A DNA stretch of 64,000 nt from Pseudoalteromonas sp. NBT06-2 (GTDB lineage Bacteria; Pseudomonadota; Gammaproteobacteria; Enterobacterales; Alteromonadaceae), in NCBI RefSeq assembly GCF_002276045.1, contig NZ_NQMR01000021.1:23769-87768 (forward strand), given 5' to 3'. This document shows positions 37,594 to 49,034 of the stretch, piece after piece (position 1 is the stretch's first letter; each line of letters opens with the position of its first letter). The position numbers were made by a program, and so were the translations under genes. The notes beneath the pieces are model-generated. The model was not told where the DNA came from, did no database searches, and was given only the letters and a program-made list of their open reading frames with translations.

Positions 37594-40383
37594 ATGACTA
37601 AATTAGGTTTAAAAGAATGGGTTTTATTACTCACTTTAATGCCCGCAATGATCATAGGTTTAGTACTTGGATCTTATTTTACTATAAATCGTTATTTTGA
37701 ATTAAATGACTTTTTAATTAAACAGGGAACTCATATTATTGAATCTTTAGCAATTTCAGCTGAAGACGCTTTATTCAATAAAGATAAAAATACATTAAAC
37801 CGTTTAATTCGTCATAGTCATAATAAACAATCACCTTTAATTAAAAGCATTGCTGTATTTAATCATGATAATCAGTTGGTTGTTACTAGTAATAATCATC
37901 GTCACTTTTCACAATTAAAGCAAAAAACAAACACTAATTTAAATAAAAGTACTACAGTCACATTTTACGATAATTATATTGTTTTCCATACGCCTATTTT
38001 TGATCATTCAACCTCAATGAATAGTGTAACCTTAACTCAAGCTCTGCCGATTATTGGTTTTATTGCGATACAAGTTAACAAAGAGCAAGCTATTATGGCA
38101 AAACAGCAATCTGTCATTTTTAGTATTGTTGTTATTTTATCTACTTTAATTTTAGCTTTAATACTTTCCTTAAGATTAAGCCAACGCTTATCTAAACCAC
38201 TACAAAAAATTGTTTTAGCAATAGATAAATTGAAAGAAGGTAAACAAGATATTGCGATAGATACACCCATGGGTGGTGAATTTGAACTGATCAGACAAGG
38301 TTTAAATAATATATCTCATAATATGATCATGCAAAAAGATGAAATGCAAAAAAATATAGATCAAGCCATCAGTGATTATAGAGAAACACTAGAGCAATAT
38401 GAAACTCAAAATATCCAGTTAAATATTGCAAAACAAGATGCACAAGATGCCAACAGAGTAAAATCAGATTTTTTAGCTAAAATGAGTCATGAATTGAGAA
38501 CACCATTAAATGGGGTTATCGGATTTACTAGGCAACTTTACAAAACCCCTTTAAATGAAAACCAAGTTGATTATTTAGATACTATAGAGTTATCAGCTAA
38601 TAGTTTATTAAATATTATTAGTGATATTCTTGATTTTTCCAAGCTGGAAGCTGGCGCAATGGAGCTTGAGAAAATACACTTTCAATTAAGAGATACAGTA
38701 AATGAAGTTTTGACTTTGTTAGCGCCAAGTGCCCATGAAAAGTCATTAGAGTTATCAATTTATATACAAGATAAAGTCCCTGAAAATTTAATTGGCGACC
38801 CAACTCGATTCAAACAAATACTGATTAATTTGATTAGTAATGCAATTAAATTCACTGAATCAGGTAGCATAACGATCGACATAGAATGTCGTCTTTTTGA
38901 TATCAAACATACCTCGTTATTGGTCGCAATTAAAGATACGGGTCATGGTATCAGTACCGATAAACAAGACTCTTTATTTATGGCATTTGGACAGGCAGAT
39001 TCTAGTATCACCAGAAAGTTTGGCGGCACAGGCTTAGGTTTAATTATCACTAAACATATTGTTGAAGCGATGAAAGGCGGCATTTCCTTAAACTCAGCTT
39101 TAGGCAAAGGTAGCTGTTTTACATTTAATGCAATGTTCGAACTACCAGAACATGATTATATAGATATATTGCCAATCAATAGCCTCAAACAAAAACACGT
39201 TTTATATTTTGAACCCCATGAACATTCACATGATTCAACTTTAACCATATTAGAAAACTGGGGACTACGTGTTGAAGCATGTAAAACTATAGAAGAGTTA
39301 GAGTCCACGCTCAATCAAGAGTTGAATTTTGATATATCGATTATAGGACACAGCCCATCACCTGATACAATGAAAGAGATACGAACCTTGGTCAGCATGA
39401 CTCGTGAGCATACTGATTACCTTTATTTAATGGTTAATACAATTTCTCATAATATGCGTGAAGCACTTGTCACTATTGGTGCAGATGCCTGCTTAAGTAA
39501 ACCTGTCAATCATAAAAAATTATGTGAAACTTTAGCCGCGCCATACCGATTAGATCACCCTTCAATTCACACACCAACAGCCAATGAACAAGTTTTACCT
39601 TTAAAAGCATTAATTGTTGATGATAATGCAGCAAACCTCAAACTCCTTTGCACATTATTAGATGAGCAAATCGAAAGCTTTGATACCGCACATAATGGTG
39701 CTCAGGCTCTGAGTTTAGCTAAGAGCCGTAAATATGATTTAATCTTTTTAGACATTCAAATGCCTATTATGGATGGTATAACCGCCTGTAAAATGATTTT
39801 AGATTCATCCCTAAATGAAGATACCCCTATTATAGCCGTAACGGCTCATGCGCTAGCTAGCGAAAAAGAACACTTATTAAAAATAGGTTTTAGAGGATAT
39901 TTAACCAAGCCATTAGACGAAGATATGCTACGTCAAGCTATCCATGAATACGGTGAACACAATATGCCTAAAAAGAACTTGAAAATTCCAAAGACTAAAA
40001 CAAACAAATATAAACTCAACTCTCCAAATGCACCATTTAAAAGCAGTATTGTAGATTGGTCTCTTGCATTAGAGCGTGCAGGCGGTAAAAGTGAACTAGC
40101 TCATGAAATGCTTAATATGTTAATGAGGAGCATTCCTGAAACACAAAAGAAATTAGAGCAAGCTTATATAGACCGAGAGCGTGAAATAATTCTGCAAATC
40201 ATACATAAATTCCATGGTGCTTGCTGTTATACCGGAGTGCCAAAATTAAAAACATTAGCAGAGACTATGGAGCTTTCACTTAAAAAAGGTGCTTCGATAC
40301 AAGATATCGAGCCAGAACTTTTTGAGTTTCAAGATGAGTTAATTAACTTGATGTCTGATGCCAGTATAGAAGAAATATCATAA
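37594..40383 (+). CDS. barA: BarA hybrid sensor histidine kinase
   Basis: Membrane tripartite kinase that phosphorylates UvrY/GacA and so switches on the small RNAs that sequester CsrA. It is 929 residues: two membrane helices (about 10-30 and 170-195) around a periplasmic sensor, HAMP, HisKA (FLAKMSHELRTPLNGVIGF), HATPase (FKQILINLISNAIKF, GTGLGLIITK), a degenerate receiver at about 540-650, an intact receiver with Asp in LDIQMPIMDG, and an Hpt domain (HKFHGACCYTGVPKLK). csrA lies 8 kb away in this window. Confidence 0.97.
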   Translation: MTKLGLKEWVLLLTLMPAMIIGLVLGSYFTINRYFELNDFLIKQGTHIIESLAISAEDALFNKDKNTLNRLIRHSHNKQSPLIKSIAVFNHDNQLVVTSNNHRHFSQLKQKTNTNLNKSTTVTFYDNYIVFHTPIFDHSTSMNSVTLTQALPIIGFIAIQVNKEQAIMAKQQSVIFSIVVILSTLILALILSLRLSQRLSKPLQKIVLAIDKLKEGKQDIAIDTPMGGEFELIRQGLNNISHNMIMQKDEMQKNIDQAISDYRETLEQYETQNIQLNIAKQDAQDANRVKSDFLAKMSHELRTPLNGVIGFTRQLYKTPLNENQVDYLDTIELSANSLLNIISDILDFSKLEAGAMELEKIHFQLRDTVNEVLTLLAPSAHEKSLELSIYIQDKVPENLIGDPTRFKQILINLISNAIKFTESGSITIDIECRLFDIKHTSLLVAIKDTGHGISTDKQDSLFMAFGQADSSITRKFGGTGLGLIITKHIVEAMKGGISLNSALGKGSCFTFNAMFELPEHDYIDILPINSLKQKHVLYFEPHEHSHDSTLTILENWGLRVEACKTIEELESTLNQELNFDISIIGHSPSPDTMKEIRTLVSMTREHTDYLYLMVNTISHNMREALVTIGADACLSKPVNHKKLCETLAAPYRLDHPSIHTPTANEQVLPLKALIVDDNAANLKLLCTLLDEQIESFDTAHNGAQALSLAKSRKYDLIFLDIQMPIMDGITACKMILDSSLNEDTPIIAVTAHALASEKEHLLKIGFRGYLTKPLDEDMLRQAIHEYGEHNMPKKNLKIPKTKTNKYKLNSPNAPFKSSIVDWSLALERAGGKSELAHEMLNMLMRSIPETQKKLEQAYIDREREIILQIIHKFHGACCYTGVPKLKTLAETMELSLKKGASIQDIEPELFEFQDELINLMSDASIEEIS

Positions 40384-40420
40384 ACTGTGATTAATCTTCC
40401 CTACTCGTTTTAGAGAAGAT

Positions 40421-40686
40421 TATACCCAAGCCACTTGATAATGCTTGTTTCAGAATTTATCAGGTGAGTTAGCACAAGGCACATCATTTTAGGAATGCTT
40501 ATTGCCTTCAAACTGATGTAACGTAGTGATTACTTACCTGATAAATTCCCTACGGTCGGGTTTTAAATGGTTAACTACCGCGTTATTTATGTTGATAAGG
40601 GAATAACCATTACCTGCAATAAATGTCTTGTATTTGACCATTTAAACTCCCGCTGAAATCATGCATTTCCAAGTAGCTTGGGTATA
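40421..40686. mobile_element. MITE-like element, type A, with invariant core
   Basis: 266 bases with terminal inverted repeats TATACCCAAGCCACTTG (left) and CAAGTAGCTTGGGTATA (right), one mismatch in 17. Inside, ATAAGGGAATAACCATT at 40595-40611 is the reverse of the core shared with three other elements here. Flanking arms TTTTAAATGGTTAA (left) and TTGACCATTTAAAC (right) are complementary. No coding capacity. The right end abuts the lptG stop codon directly. Confidence 0.75.
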
Positions 40687-41754
40687 TTATGTTCTTTTAT
40701 GTAATAAATAAGTCGCAAAAGCAATAAAAATTAGACTAGGTACAATCGCACCAATAGCAGGTGGGATCTCATAAACTAACACAATCGGGCCAAAAATTTT
40801 GTCCGTTAAGTTAAATACAATACCTGTCACAACACCCATTATAATTCTTGCGCCCATTGTAACAGTACGTAAAGGACCAAAAATAAATGATAAAGCAACC
40901 AGCAACATTACAGCAATTGATACCGGTTGCATTAATTTACGCCAGAGCGCTAATTCATAATTACTGGTATCTTGATCGTTTTGCTCTAAATAATTTAAAT
41001 AAGATATAAGACCTGAAAATGCCAAAGATTCTGGCTTTATTGACACAACGCCTAATTTTTCAGGTGTTAAATCAGAATGATACAACTCTTGTTCGAGTGT
41101 TTGTGAAGTTACTTTATCTTTTCCTAAGTGAATACGATTGACATCTTTTAACATCCAACCTTGTGGGTGGGCTGTTGCTGTTTTTGCTTGAGTAACTTGC
41201 TTGAGCTCTAATGTCATTTTATCAAAATCATACATATTGAGTCCATTTAAACGCCCAGAAGAATCAACATTTTCTATATTAATAAATACGTCACCATCTT
41301 TTGCCCAAATACCTTTTTTAGCATTTAAAACACTGCCTCCTGATATGGCCGATACTCTGAGCTTTTTTGCTGCTTTTTGTGCTTCAGGGACACCCCACTC
41401 ACCTATTGCCATCATGCACAAAGCTAAAAATAAAGCGGTTTTCATAACCGACATGATTATTTGTAAACGAGACATACCAGCTGATTGCATTACAACTAGC
41501 TCACTATTTGAAGCCAACGCACCTAAACCAGTTAAACCACCAATAAGCGCAGCCATAGGAAAGAATAATACCAAATCACCAGGCATACTATACAAGGTAT
41601 AAAGTCCTGCTGCTGCTAAATCATAGGTACCACGACCAACCGATCTCAGCTGCTCAATAAATTTAATTAAAGTATTTAGTCCTACTAACACCATCAAAGC
41701 AAAACCCGTGGTTTGTATAATGCTGCGGCCTAAATACCAATCAAGTGTTTTCAA
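40687..41754 (-). CDS. lptG: LptG, LPS export ABC transporter permease
   Basis: Inner-membrane partner of LptF and LptB that extracts LPS from the membrane. It is 355 residues with three N-terminal and three C-terminal membrane helices around a periplasmic jellyroll, and the family start LGRSIIQTTGFALMVL. 65 bases downstream of lptF, as usual. Confidence 0.96.
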   Translation of the reverse strand: MKTLDWYLGRSIIQTTGFALMVLVGLNTLIKFIEQLRSVGRGTYDLAAAGLYTLYSMPGDLVLFFPMAALIGGLTGLGALASNSELVVMQSAGMSRLQIIMSVMKTALFLALCMMAIGEWGVPEAQKAAKKLRVSAISGGSVLNAKKGIWAKDGDVFINIENVDSSGRLNGLNMYDFDKMTLELKQVTQAKTATAHPQGWMLKDVNRIHLGKDKVTSQTLEQELYHSDLTPEKLGVVSIKPESLAFSGLISYLNYLEQNDQDTSNYELALWRKLMQPVSIAVMLLVALSFIFGPLRTVTMGARIIMGVVTGIVFNLTDKIFGPIVLVYEIPPAIGAIVPSLIFIAFATYLLHKRT

Positions 41755-41819
41755 CTCATCATGCCTTTTAAATAATGCTTAAAATAAACGATTTTATTAT
41801 TACTAAAAATGTATTTAAA

Positions 41820-42950
41820 CTAACTAGCCGTTTTTTTAAATTTAGCGAAAATAAATGAACCTATGGGTCTGTCTTTTAAGATAAGTAAGGAACCAATAAA
41901 TAACGCTGATAAATGGATCCACCACAAACCTAGAGATTGAGGGATTTTACCGTCGGCCAATGCAAATTTAGCTGCATTTAAAAATATAAAATACCCTAGA
42001 TATAAACCAAGTGCTGGTACTAATTTAGCAAACTTACCTTGACGTGGATTAACAACACTTAAAGGAACTGCTAGCAAGGTCAAGATAGGTATTGATAATG
42101 GGATCGCAATACGCCATTGAAACTCTGATCTGGCCTCATTGTTATCCATAACGGCAAGCTCATAGCTTGGTACAGCTTTTAGTTTTCGCCTTTTATGCTC
42201 AATGGCTTGCTCTTGAATTTGAACATCATACCCTTCAAATTCGGTATAAGTTAATTCTTGACTCTTATTTTGAATTTCATATCTTTTACCATTTGATAAT
42301 ATGAGCTTTTGCTCCCCAGATATATCTTCAACAACAGTGCCTTTTTCTGCATAAACAATTTGAGCTTTTTTATTAGCTTCAGGTGCTAAGTTTTGCTCTT
42401 CTTGTGATTCTGGCAATTGCGCTACAAACACACGTTTTAACTCACTACCACCTTGATTTATATCGTGAATAAAAACAACGGCTTTACCATTTTCTGTTTG
42501 CTGGAAACGTCCAGCTCTTAAAGATGATAATCCAGCATCAGCTTCAGCCTGCTCTCTTAACTGATATTCTTGTTCACTCGCCCAAGGCGCCAAATATAAA
42601 GTAACAATACCTGCAAATATAGCCATGATAAAACTTGAAACTAAGGTTACGCGAGTAACATACCACTCACTTACACCACATGCTTTTAAGACAGTCATTT
42701 CACTGTCAGCATAAATTCGACTGTAAGCTAAAATAATACCAAGGAATATGCTCAAAGGTAGTATTAAAGAAGCTAACTGAGGTAGTTTAAGTGCTAAAAA
42801 CGACATCACTAACTTGCCAGGGATCCCGCCTTCTGAAGCTGAACTTAAAATGCGTACAAATTTTTCACTGACAAAAATTGTCATCAAAGTAAAGAAGACT
42901 GCAAATTGAGATTTAAGTATCTCAACAGTTAAATAACGAAAAATTAGCAA
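41820..42950 (-). CDS. lptF: LptF, LPS export ABC transporter permease
   Basis: 376 residues with six membrane helices and a periplasmic jellyroll at about 130-270; family start MLIFRYLTVEILKSQFAVFFTLM and LTVLKACGVSEWY. It forms the LptB2FG complex with LptG. Divergent from pepA, the conserved arrangement in gammaproteobacteria. Confidence 0.96.
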   Translation of the reverse strand: MLIFRYLTVEILKSQFAVFFTLMTIFVSEKFVRILSSASEGGIPGKLVMSFLALKLPQLASLILPLSIFLGIILAYSRIYADSEMTVLKACGVSEWYVTRVTLVSSFIMAIFAGIVTLYLAPWASEQEYQLREQAEADAGLSSLRAGRFQQTENGKAVVFIHDINQGGSELKRVFVAQLPESQEEQNLAPEANKKAQIVYAEKGTVVEDISGEQKLILSNGKRYEIQNKSQELTYTEFEGYDVQIQEQAIEHKRRKLKAVPSYELAVMDNNEARSEFQWRIAIPLSIPILTLLAVPLSVVNPRQGKFAKLVPALGLYLGYFIFLNAAKFALADGKIPQSLGLWWIHLSALFIGSLLILKDRPIGSFIFAKFKKTAS

Positions 42951-43105
42951 TCTATGCCCCTATAAACATCTCTTTTCACTGGAATAGTGTGGAATTTCGA
43001 GTAAACTTGTTATTTTTAGAAGTTAATTATATGTCATTGACGCTGAAGGTACACAAAAATTTGTAACTAGCGGCAATAGAAAGCAAATTAAAGGTAGGTG
43101 TCGCT

Positions 43106-44617
43106 ATGGAATTTAGCGTAAAAAGCGGAAGTCCGGAAAAGCAAAGAAGTGCTTGTATTGTTGTTGGTGTTTATGAACCACGACGTTTATCTCCGATTGG
43201 TGAGCAGTTAGATCGTATTAGCGATGGTTATATCTCAAACTTATTACGCCGTGGAGATTTAGAAGGTAAACCAGGACAAATGTTGCTACTACACCATGTA
43301 CCTAATGTACTGAGTGAGCGCATACTGCTTGTAGGTTGTGGTAAAGAACGTGAATTAGATGATAAACAATATAAACAGATCATCTCAAAAACAATCAGCA
43401 CTTTGAATGAAACGGGTTCAATGGAAGCTGTATGCTTTTTAACTGAGCAGCACGTAAAAGGGAGAGATACTTACTGGAAAGTGCGTCAAGCAGTTGAAAC
43501 AACCCAAGACAGTTTATATACGTTTGATCAACTTAAAAGTAAAAAAAGCGATACTCGTCGCCCTTTACGAAAAATAGTCTTTAATGTACCAACGCGCCGT
43601 GAATTGACAATTGGTGAAAGTGCAGTAGAGCATGGACTTGCTATCGCTGAAGGCATGAAATTATGTAAAGACGTTGCAAATATGCCACCAAACATCTGTA
43701 ATCCAGCTTATTTAGGTGAAGAAGCTAAAAAAATTGCAGCTGATTACGACAAAGTAAAAGTAAATATTGTGGGTGAAACAGAAATGGCTGAACTCGGTAT
43801 GAACTCATACTTAGCAGTTGGTCGTGGTAGTGAAAATGAATCTGTTATGTCTGTGATTCATTATAACGGTGCACCAGAAAATCAAGCACCAATTGTATTA
43901 GTTGGTAAAGGACTTACTTTTGACTCAGGCGGTATTTCATTAAAACCAGGCGAAGGCATGGACGAAATGAAATATGATATGGGCGGTGCAGCTGGTGTTA
44001 TTGGTACTATGCGTACATTAGCACAAATGAACTTACCAATAAATGTAATTGGTGTACTTGCTGGATGTGAAAATATGCCAGGCTCAAATGCATATCGACC
44101 TGGTGATGTTTTAACCACAATGTCTGGACAAACAGTAGAAGTATTAAATACCGATGCTGAAGGTCGATTAGTATTATGTGATGCATTAACTTATGTTGAA
44201 AGCTTTGACCCTGAACTTGTAATAGATGTTGCGACACTAACAGGTGCTGTCATTGTTGCTTTAGGTCATCATGCGACAGGTGTTTTAGCAAACCATAATC
44301 CATTAGCACATGATATTCTAAAAGCATCCGAACAAAGTGGTGACAGAGCTTGGCAATTACCTTTATGGGATGATTACCAAGAACAACTTGCAAGCCCATT
44401 CGCTGACTTTACAAATTTAGGCGGGAAAGCTGCGGGTACGATTACTGCTGCATGCTTCTTATCTAAATTTACTAAAAAATATAATTGGGCACATTTAGAC
44501 ATTGCAGGGACAGCATGGAGAAGTGGTGCAAACAAAGGAGCGACCGGTCGACCAGTACCTATGTTAGCTCAATACTTATTGAACAAAGCAGAAGAAATTC
44601 AAACCCCAGAAGCTTAA
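43106..44617 (+). CDS. pepA: Leucyl aminopeptidase
   Basis: Hexameric M17 metallopeptidase that removes N-terminal residues; in E. coli also a DNA-binding cofactor in plasmid resolution and carAB control. It is 503 residues with the two-metal signature [16 protein letters not shown], the metal Lys/Asp region [30 protein letters not shown], and [10 protein letters not shown]. Length equals E. coli PepA. Followed by a terminator and holC. Confidence 0.98.
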   Translation: MEFSVKSGSPEKQRSACIVVGVYEPRRLSPIGEQLDRISDGYISNLLRRGDLEGKPGQMLLLHHVPNVLSERILLVGCGKERELDDKQYKQIISKTISTLNETGSMEAVCFLTEQHVKGRDTYWKVRQAVETTQDSLYTFDQLKSKKSDTRRPLRKIVFNVPTRRELTIGESAVEHGLAIAEGMKLCKDVANMPPNICNPAYLGEEAKKIAADYDKVKVNIVGETEMAELGMNSYLAVGRGSENESVMSVIHYNGAPENQAPIVLVGKGLTFDSGGISLKPGEGMDEMKYDMGGAAGVIGTMRTLAQMNLPINVIGVLAGCENMPGSNAYRPGDVLTTMSGQTVEVLNTDAEGRLVLCDALTYVESFDPELVIDVATLTGAVIVALGHHATGVLANHNPLAHDILKASEQSGDRAWQLPLWDDYQEQLASPFADFTNLGGKAAGTITAACFLSKFTKKYNWAHLDIAGTAWRSGANKGATGRPVPMLAQYLLNKAEEIQTPEA

Positions 44618-44696
44618 TATAGATATCAATTATTTAGGTTTAATATGTTATTAATTTTGAACAGTTAAACTTAAAAAATATATCAAGATTTATAAA

Positions 44697-44736
44697 TAAA
44701 TCCCCTTTCGCTTTTGCGATAGGGGATTAGTTTTTA
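44697..44736 (+). terminator. Rho-independent terminator after pepA
   Basis: AATCCCCT and AGGGGATT pair across a loop that itself holds CGC/GCG, followed by TTTTTA. It lies about 80 bases past pepA and 36 before holC, so holC probably starts its own transcript. Confidence 0.85.
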
Positions 44737-44771
44737 TAGAATAGCCCATTGATTAAATAAAAAAGACTGTT

Positions 44772-45227
44772 ATGGACGCTATTTTTTACGTTTTAAAACA
44801 AAATACAGAACAGGATGAAGCTGAGCTGGAAACACATATTCCGGCTCATTTTAATCTCGCTGCACACTTAGCCGCAGATCAATTTAGACAAGGAAAGCGC
44901 ATTTTTATTTATACAAATGACAAAAACGATGCTCATTTAATTGATGAATATTTATGGTTATTTGAAGCGAATAGCTTTGTACCACATAACCTTCAAGGTG
45001 AAGGTCCTGTAAATGGTGCCCCAGTAGAAATTGGTGACTCTACACCTGTGGGAAACAGAAGAATTTTAATTAATTTGGCAACCAAAGTTCCAGATTTTAT
45101 AAACAGATTTAATCAAGTTTTTGATTTTGTTCCTAGCGATTCAAACCTTAAACAGGCAGCTAGAGAAAGATATAAATATTTACGACAAATGGGCGTAAAT
45201 ATTTCTACACAAAATATTGAAACTTAA
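44772..45227 (+). CDS. holC: DNA polymerase III chi subunit
   Basis: Clamp-loader accessory subunit that links the replicase to single-strand binding protein. It is 151 residues with the family start MDAIFYVLKQ and the conserved RIFIYTNDKNDAHLIDEYLW stretch and DFVPSDSNLKQAARERYKYLRQMG. Sits between pepA and valS as in E. coli. Confidence 0.95.
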   Translation: MDAIFYVLKQNTEQDEAELETHIPAHFNLAAHLAADQFRQGKRIFIYTNDKNDAHLIDEYLWLFEANSFVPHNLQGEGPVNGAPVEIGDSTPVGNRRILINLATKVPDFINRFNQVFDFVPSDSNLKQAARERYKYLRQMGVNISTQNIET

Positions 45228-45230
45228 TAC

Positions 45231-45262
45231 AAATACCCGTAACCATTCATGATACGGCTATA
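45231..45262. repeat. Solo MITE-like end between holC and valS
   Basis: ATACCCGTAACCATTCATGA resembles the right end of the element at 51659-51924 read in reverse (ATGCCCGTAACCAATCAT). No second end follows. Remnant or chance; moderate support. Confidence 0.4.
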
Positions 45263-45295
45263 GATAAACTAAAAAATTAGATTAAGGCTCCAATA

Positions 45296-48151
45296 ATGGA
45301 AAAAACATATAACCCGCAAGATATTGAACAGTCTTTATATCAAGGGTGGGAAGAAAAAGGTTATTTTAAGCCATCTGGTAAAGGAGAAGCATACTCAATT
45401 ATGATTCCACCGCCAAATGTGACTGGTAGCCTACATATGGGCCATGCATTCCAAGATACTATCATGGATACACTGACACGTTATAAGCGTATGCAAGGTA
45501 ATAATACTTTATGGCAAGTCGGTACAGATCATGCTGGTATCGCTACTCAAATGCTAGTTGAGCGTAAACTTGCAGCAGAAGAAGGTAAAACTCGCCATGA
45601 TTTAGGCCGTGATGCTTTTATCGATAAAATTTGGGACTGGAAACAACAATCTGGTGGCACAATCACCAAACAACTTCGTCGTTTAGGCGCATCAGTTGAT
45701 TGGGATCGTGAACGCTTTACAATGGATGATGGTTTATCTGAAGCGGTAAAAGAAGTTTTTGTTCGATTACATAAAGAAAATTTAATTTATCGTGGTAAAC
45801 GCTTAGTTAACTGGGATCCAAAATTACATACTGCAATTTCAGATTTAGAAGTAGAAAACAAAGATAAAAAAGGTCATATGTGGCACTTACGTTACCCACT
45901 AACTGATGGTCTAAAAACTAAAGATGGTAAAGATTACATCGTAGTTGCAACAACACGACCTGAAACTATGTTAGGTGATACTGGGGTTGCAGTAAATGCA
46001 GATGATGAACGCTACCAAGATTTAATAGGTAAAGATATTTTATTACCTATCATTAATCGTCGCGTCACTATCATTGCCGATGAACATGCTGATATGGAAA
46101 AAGGCACTGGTTGCGTGAAAATCACGCCAGGACATGATTTTAACGATAATGAAGTTGGTAAACGTCATCAACTTCCTATGTTAAATATCTTTAATAAAGA
46201 TGCGGCGATTCTAACACAGTGCGAAGCCTATTCTTTTGACGGTAAAGAACTTGAATTTGATGCGCCAATTCCTGAACATTTACATGGTTTAGACCGTTTT
46301 ACTGCACGTAAAGTTATTGTTGCTGAATTTCAACAAGCTGGTTTATTAGAAGAAATTGAAGAGCATAGTTTAACGGTACCTTATGGTGATCGTTCAGGTG
46401 TGGTGATTGAGCCACTACTAACTGATCAATGGTATGTACGTGTTGCACCATTAGCCGAAACGGCAACTAAAGCTGTTAGAGACGGTGAAATAGAGTTTGT
46501 GCCAAAACAATACGAAAACATGTATTTCTCTTGGATGAATGATATTCAAGATTGGTGTATATCACGTCAACTTTGGTGGGGACATCGTATCCCAGCTTGG
46601 TATGATAATGAAGGAAATGTATTTGTTGGTCGTGATGAAACCGAAGTACGTAAAGACAACAATATTGCGGATGATGTTACGCTTAAGCAAGATGATGATG
46701 TATTAGACACATGGTTTTCATCTGCTCTTTGGACTTTCTCAACACAAGGTTGGCCTACACAAACCGAAGATTTAAAAACATTCCACCCTTCAAATGTACT
46801 GGTAACTGGTTTTGACATTATTTTCTTCTGGGTTGCACGTATGATCATGATGACCATGCATTTCAACAAAGATGAAAACGGAAAACCTCAAGTACCATTT
46901 AAAACCGTTTATGTGACTGGCTTAATTCGTGATGACAACGGCGACAAAATGTCTAAATCTAAAGGTAACGTACTCGATCCATTAGATATGATCGACGGTA
47001 TTGACCTCGAGAGTCTAGTTGAAAAACGTACTGGCAACATGATGCAACCAAAACTTGCAGCTAAAATTGAAAAAGATACACGCAAAGTATTTTCTGGCGG
47101 TATCGAAGCACATGGTACTGATGCATTACGTTTCACATTAGCAGCAATGGCATCAACGGGTCGTGATATTAATTGGGATATGAATCGATTAGAAGGTTAC
47201 CGCAACTTCTGTAATAAGCTGTGGAACGCAAGCCGTTACGTATTAATGAATACAGAAGAGCAAGACTGTGGCTTTATCAATGATCTTACTAAAGAATATT
47301 CATTAGCTGATCGCTGGATCTTAGGTCAATTTGAGCAAACAGTAAAAGTATTTACTGAACATTTAGATAACTACCGTTTTGATTTAGCTGCTAATACTAT
47401 TTACGATTTCACATGGAATGAATTCTGTGGGTGGTACTTGGAACTCACTAAACCTGTCATTATGCAAGGAACTGAAGCTGAACAACGTGGTACGCGTCAT
47501 ACATTAATCACTGTTCTTGAAAGTTTATTACGCTTAATGCATCCATTAATGCCATACATCACAGAAACTATCTGGCAGCGTGTTGCACCACTTGCTGGAT
47601 TAGATACAGTAGATACCAGCATTATGGTTCAGGCTTTTCCTGCATTTAACGAAGTAAATGTAGATACAGATTCAATGGCTGATTTAGAATGGGTTAAACA
47701 ATTCATTTTAGCAATCCGCAATATCCGTGGTGAAATGGACATTAGTCCAAACACACCACTGAATGTATTACTTAAAAATGTATCAAGTGAAGATCTGCGT
47801 CGTTTAGATGACAATAAAGCATTTTTAGCTTCTCTGGCTAAACTTGAGAGTTTTACAGCTCTAAATAATGGTGAACAAGCTCCGGCTTCTGCAACCGCTA
47901 TGGTTGGTAGTTTAGAGGTGTTAATCCCTATGGCTGGTTTAATTGATGTTGCAGCAGAAGTTGCGCGTCTAAATAAGCAATTAGAAAAGCTAGAGAAAGA
48001 ATTAGCTCGCGTAACAGGTAAGCTAAACAATGAAAAATTTGTTAGTAAAGCACCTGAAGCAGTACTCAACAAGGAAAAGGCTATTTTTGCAGAGTTAAGT
48101 GAAGCAAAAGCTAAATTAGTTGAGCAAAAAACAACGATTGAAAACCTTTAA
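45296..48151 (+). CDS. valS: Valyl-tRNA synthetase
   Basis: Class I synthetase, 951 residues as in E. coli. HIGH-type motif in [15 protein letters not shown], editing domain with [20 protein letters not shown] in [20 protein letters not shown], and a C-terminal coiled coil (about 885-951). Starts after AAGGCTCCAATAATG. Downstream of holC. Confidence 0.98.
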   Translation: MEKTYNPQDIEQSLYQGWEEKGYFKPSGKGEAYSIMIPPPNVTGSLHMGHAFQDTIMDTLTRYKRMQGNNTLWQVGTDHAGIATQMLVERKLAAEEGKTRHDLGRDAFIDKIWDWKQQSGGTITKQLRRLGASVDWDRERFTMDDGLSEAVKEVFVRLHKENLIYRGKRLVNWDPKLHTAISDLEVENKDKKGHMWHLRYPLTDGLKTKDGKDYIVVATTRPETMLGDTGVAVNADDERYQDLIGKDILLPIINRRVTIIADEHADMEKGTGCVKITPGHDFNDNEVGKRHQLPMLNIFNKDAAILTQCEAYSFDGKELEFDAPIPEHLHGLDRFTARKVIVAEFQQAGLLEEIEEHSLTVPYGDRSGVVIEPLLTDQWYVRVAPLAETATKAVRDGEIEFVPKQYENMYFSWMNDIQDWCISRQLWWGHRIPAWYDNEGNVFVGRDETEVRKDNNIADDVTLKQDDDVLDTWFSSALWTFSTQGWPTQTEDLKTFHPSNVLVTGFDIIFFWVARMIMMTMHFNKDENGKPQVPFKTVYVTGLIRDDNGDKMSKSKGNVLDPLDMIDGIDLESLVEKRTGNMMQPKLAAKIEKDTRKVFSGGIEAHGTDALRFTLAAMASTGRDINWDMNRLEGYRNFCNKLWNASRYVLMNTEEQDCGFINDLTKEYSLADRWILGQFEQTVKVFTEHLDNYRFDLAANTIYDFTWNEFCGWYLELTKPVIMQGTEAEQRGTRHTLITVLESLLRLMHPLMPYITETIWQRVAPLAGLDTVDTSIMVQAFPAFNEVNVDTDSMADLEWVKQFILAIRNIRGEMDISPNTPLNVLLKNVSSEDLRRLDDNKAFLASLAKLESFTALNNGEQAPASATAMVGSLEVLIPMAGLIDVAAEVARLNKQLEKLEKELARVTGKLNNEKFVSKAPEAVLNKEKAIFAELSEAKAKLVEQKTTIENL

Positions 48152-48244
48152 TTAGCATCACATGTACAACCCCTCTTATATTGAGGTTTTGTACATGACC
48201 TTAAAAATAAGTAGCTGAAATAAACTAATTCATAGCTTAAAACA

Positions 48245-48282
48245 AAAAATGCCAATCAGAAAATTGATTGGCATTTTTATTT
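48245..48282. terminator. Bidirectional terminator between valS and csrA
   Basis: ATGCCAATCA, a 6-base loop, TGATTGGCAT: a perfect 10-base-pair stem with A run before and T run after, so it can stop valS on the plus strand and csrA on the minus strand. Confidence 0.88.
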
Positions 48283-48316
48283 TGACTAATAATTATAAAA
48301 TTATTAAATCAAATAA

Positions 48317-48508
48317 TTACTCATTACCCGCTGAAGGATTCGCCTTTTCAGCTTGAATACGCATATAAATTTCTTCTCGATGGACTGAGATGTCTTTTGG
48401 TGCATTTACACCAATACGTACTTGATTACCTTTAACACCCAGTACAGTAACTGTAACTTCATCACCTATCATAAGGGTTTCACCGACGCGACGAGTTAGT
48501 ATTAACAT
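48317..48508 (-). CDS. csrA: CsrA carbon storage regulator
   Basis: RNA-binding dimer that controls translation and stability of many mRNAs, opposed by small RNAs under BarA/UvrY control. It is 63 residues: [48 protein letters not shown], the standard core with Leu4 and Arg44. GGAGC before the start. The usual lysC between alaS and csrA is missing here. Confidence 0.98.
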   Translation of the reverse strand: MLILTRRVGETLMIGDEVTVTVLGVKGNQVRIGVNAPKDISVHREEIYMRIQAEKANPSAGNE

Positions 48509-48822
48509 GCGCTTGCTCCTAGTATTTCATAAAATTAAAAGATTCCGTCCCCTCTTATTTTAAAGAATAAAACAGAGAAAAGTAAGTAAAAATTATAATT
48601 GTTTTTTTTATACTCTAATTAAAGCTGTATTTGATAAAAAATCAATAAAAGACAAGTAATTAACCAATAAAACTAGAATACACTTTTGAAACTTAATGTA
48701 GGGTTTTATGGAAATAAGTACATATTATTATTTATTGATTTTTTAATATTTTAAGTTAAATAGATATTTTAAGCGAAAATATGCTCGAAAGAAAATATTG
48801 GGTATTACCTAGATGCCATAAG
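48509..48822. other. csrA upstream region
   Basis: About 314 AT-rich bases without an ORF. It must carry the csrA promoter or promoters. No repeat or strong hairpin was recognised before the element beginning at 48823. Confidence 0.4.
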
Positions 48823-48958
48823 TAATACCATTTCCGTTAATAAAGAAGGTCAATCAGCGGGAGTTCAAAGTGCTTTAGACAAGGTTTTGGTTACAGACAA
48901 TAGTTATTCCCTTATCAAACCCAATAACGCAGCATAAAGCGCTTTGAAAACTGCCTAA
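48823..48958. mobile_element. Truncated MITE-like element, type B, with invariant core
   Basis: Left 136 bases of the same element as at 56274: TAATACCATTTCCGTTAATA, then CAGCGGGAGTTCAAAGTGCT, core AATAGTTATTCCCTTAT at 48899-48915 (one change), and TAAAGCGCTTTGAAAACTGC. The right half is missing and the element runs directly into a duplicate of the alaS 3' end. Confidence 0.7.
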
Positions 48959-48960
48959 AT

Positions 48961-49000
48961 CTAGTGGTACTGTTAGATTTTCAGCTTGTGAACCACCAGA
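48961..49000 (-). pseudogene. Duplicate fragment of the alaS 3' end
   Basis: 48961-49000 matches 49070-49109 inside alaS at about 34 of 40 positions, including the uninterrupted 13- and 14-base runs TGTTAGATTTTCAG and TTGTGAACCACCAG. Read on the minus strand it encodes GGSQAENLT, against GGSQPENLT in AlaS. Repeat distance 109 bases, located past the alaS stop. Confidence 0.8.
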
Positions 49001-49034
49001 ATATTGACTCTATCTGGCGGTTACTAATAAAAAT

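Noticed and set aside
40393..40421. barA terminator (TAATCTTC/GAAGATTA hairpin)
   Set aside because: The stem is AT-rich and not followed by a T run; it may still slow transcription but is not a clear terminator.
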